Source of the DNA: Zetaproteobacteria bacterium
GTDB taxonomy: Bacteria > Pseudomonadota > Zetaproteobacteria > Mariprofundales > Mariprofundaceae
Assembly (NCBI GenBank): GCA_003696795.1
Contig: RFFT01000081.1
Span: 1 to 34,340 of the forward strand
Length of the DNA stretch: 34,340 bases
Direction of reading: 5' to 3'
Positions 32,949 through 34,340 of this stretch are shown here, in pieces. Numbering within the stretch: the first letter of the stretch is position 1; every line of letters starts with the position of its first letter. The position numbers and the translations under genes are program-made. The notes below the pieces were generated by a model that did not search any database, was not told the origin of the DNA, and saw only the letters and a list, made by a program, of their open reading frames with translations.

Positions 32949-34340
32949 ATGACAACACTCGATACAAGCAATGCATCATTGGTCAACACCTGGATTCTTC
33001 GCCTGATGCTTTCCGACAACGATGCGCTGCTGAAATTCTACGATCCTGACATCGGCTTTCGCGACGACGACATCGCGCGCTTTCTCGGCCTGCCGAGCTA
33101 CGAGTACGATACAAGGCCATCGCTCAAGCAATTCAAAGCCCTGCTGCGCCAAAAATTGAGCGGTTGCGCGAAAAACGCCACCCTGGATGCACAACTTGCG
33201 CGCAACCTCGACTTGCTGTCCAAAGGACTCGCGCTCAACGAAACGCAGCGCATGTTGCTGGCCTTCGCCCTGCTCAAGGAGGTCCATGAAGCGCTTGGGG
33301 ACAGTTTCAACAGGGTCAAAACGCACCATGAGGGGCAGTTGGTTTCCATGTTGTCGGCAGTACTGAACATCAACCGCCAGGACATCAAACAAGCCCTGTC
33401 GCCGTCCGGCGTACTCAGGAGGGCCGGCCTGATCAACCTCGCTTACAACAGCATTCACGAGCATGTGGACATCGAAATCATGAACCAACTGAAGGACGCG
33501 ATGCTTGCGGACAACGCGGACGAAAAGGAACTGCTCGCCCACTTCCTACTGCCAAGCGAACCAGGCTCGCTACGGCTGGAGAACTATCCCCATATCGCCG
33601 AAGATATTGCCATCATCACCCGTCTGCTCGCCAGCGCCCTACGCAAACAGACAAAAGGGATCAACATTCTGCTCTACGGCCCGCCCGGGACCGGCAAGAC
33701 AGAGCTTGCGCGGCTGCTCGCGCACGAAGTTCACGCCTCGCTGTTCGAGGTACGCACCCAGGATGACGAGGGAGATCCCGAAGGAAGCATGGGGCGCCTC
33801 ATGGGCTATCGCCTGTCGCAATCGCTGCTTTCCTGCAATGAAAACAGCCTGATCCTGTTCGACGAGGTCGAGGACATCTTTCCCACCCGTTCCTTTTCCT
33901 TCTTTGGCATCGAAACCACTTCGGCCAGACACAAGGGATGGACCAACAAGGCGCTGGAGGAAAACCCCGTGCCCACGATCTGGATCAGCAACACCATCAA
34001 ACACTTCGATCCCTCCATCCTGCGCCGCTTCGACTACGCGCTGGAGGTGCCCGTCCCGCCTCGATCGGTTCGTCTGGCCATTGCCCGGGACCGACTGCAA
34101 GGAACGCCGGTCAGCGAGGCGTTTCTCGCCCGCCTGGCCGAACATGAACAGCTATCCGCCGCCCAGATCGCCAAATCGGCCAAAGTGGTTCGAAACCTAG
34201 GTTATGAGGATCCGGAAGAAGCCGAACAAACCATCGAGCGCGTGCTCGAACGAAGCATCCGCGCCATGGGCCAGAAGCCGCTGCCACGAAAGCATCCCGA
34301 GACCACGGCCTACAGCCTGGAATACCTGAACATCAATGCC
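32949..34340 (+). CDS. AAA+ ATPase of unknown function, cut by window end
   Basis: From the ATG at 32949 the frame is open for 464 codons to the window edge with no stop. An AAGGGGG tract 5 nt upstream serves as Shine-Dalgarno. Residues 1-220 form a mostly helical N-terminal region beginning LVNTWILRLMLSDNDALLKF with GFRDDDIARFLGL at 36-48. The AAA+ core has Walker A GPPGTGKT (244-251), Walker B LILFDE (301-306), a sensor 1-like WISNT, and paired arginines in SILRRFDY (R359, R360). A helical lid ends in ERSIRAMG, and the visible part stops after YSLEYLNINA, a likely linker to a further domain. It resembles the SpoVK/Vps4-type AAA ATPases of unknown function in proteobacteria. It is divergent from the permease unit. 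Its partner and substrate are unknown. Confidence 0.85.
   Translation, partial: MTTLDTSNASLVNTWILRLMLSDNDALLKFYDPDIGFRDDDIARFLGLPSYEYDTRPSLKQFKALLRQKLSGCAKNATLDAQLARNLDLLSKGLALNETQRMLLAFALLKEVHEALGDSFNRVKTHHEGQLVSMLSAVLNINRQDIKQALSPSGVLRRAGLINLAYNSIHEHVDIEIMNQLKDAMLADNADEKELLAHFLLPSEPGSLRLENYPHIAEDIAIITRLLASALRKQTKGINILLYGPPGTGKTELARLLAHEVHASLFEVRTQDDEGDPEGSMGRLMGYRLSQSLLSCNENSLILFDEVEDIFPTRSFSFFGIETTSARHKGWTNKALEENPVPTIWISNTIKHFDPSILRRFDYALEVPVPPRSVRLAIARDRLQGTPVSEAFLARLAEHEQLSAAQIAKSAKVVRNLGYEDPEEAEQTIERVLERSIRAMGQKPLPRKHPETTAYSLEYLNINA

Noticed and set aside
1-34340. Phage, insertion sequence, CRISPR or toxin-antitoxin content
   Set aside because: No integrase, transposase, terminal inverted repeats, spaced direct repeats or toxin pairs were seen in a read of both strands.

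Overview
The window is about 34.3 kb of dense, moderately GC-rich bacterial chromosome. It carries 30 protein-coding genes that I accept with good confidence, one weakly supported small ORF, and one tRNA. Two genes are cut by the window edges: radA on the left and an AAA+ ATPase on the right. Gene content points to a proteobacterium of gammaproteobacterial or Acidithiobacillia type. The markers are DksA, LipB, TrhP (YegQ), NagZ, a dnaX-ybaB-recR cluster, yggS-proC-yggT-yggU, and cvpA-purF. It is not enteric, because it has GatCAB, a [4Fe-4S]-type PurF with a propeptide, and NspC. I see no phage, insertion sequence, CRISPR array or rRNA. This is housekeeping chromosome with a few unusual accessory proteins.

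Layout. (1) 1-3547, plus strand: radA (partial), cvpA, purF and an alpha/beta-hydrolase lipase in a tight run. (2) 3533-5680, minus: an orphan GspE/PilB-type ATPase with an extra N-terminal domain, divergent from a TerB-like gene (5773-6213). (3) 6225-15015, minus: gatC-gatA-gatB, an AsmA-like protein, a Ste24-like M48 protease, trhP and a small Rho_N/SAP plus four-cysteine protein. (4) 15228-17475, plus: nspC (carboxynorspermidine decarboxylase) and an unusual lipoprotein joining a helical region to a cytochrome c domain, ended by a clear terminator. (5) 17687-17760, minus: tRNA-Gln(CUG) with a near-consensus promoter. (6) 18089-20716, plus: acnA. (7) 20752-30422, minus: dksA with its own terminator, then dnaX-ybaB-recR-yggS-proC-yggT-yggU with junctions of 0-11 nt, then a flippase-like membrane protein, a divergent FeoB-like protein, hsp20 behind a sigma32-type promoter, and an HtpX-like protease. 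(8) 30508-32821, minus: an orphan DppC/OppC-type permease, a short nagZ and lipB. (9) 32949-end, plus: an AAA+ ATPase of unknown function running off the window.

How the genes fit together. GatCAB makes Gln-tRNA and/or Asn-tRNA by transamidation, and the tRNA-Gln here has the U1-A72 pair that bacterial GatCAB recognises. DnaX, YbaB and RecR link replication to recombinational repair and are apparently co-transcribed with PLP homeostasis (YggS) and proline synthesis (ProC). TrhP modifies tRNA wobble uridine. NagZ and the lone permease could act in peptidoglycan recycling, which is inference. Hsp20, HtpX-like protease, the Ste24-like protease and DksA form a scattered stress-response set.

The items most worth follow-up are the edge AAA+ ATPase, the coiled-coil/cytochrome c lipoprotein, the FeoB-like protein with an altered G3 motif, the small cysteine protein behind trhP, and the orphan GspE-like ATPase. 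I found no complete, clearly novel multi-gene system.
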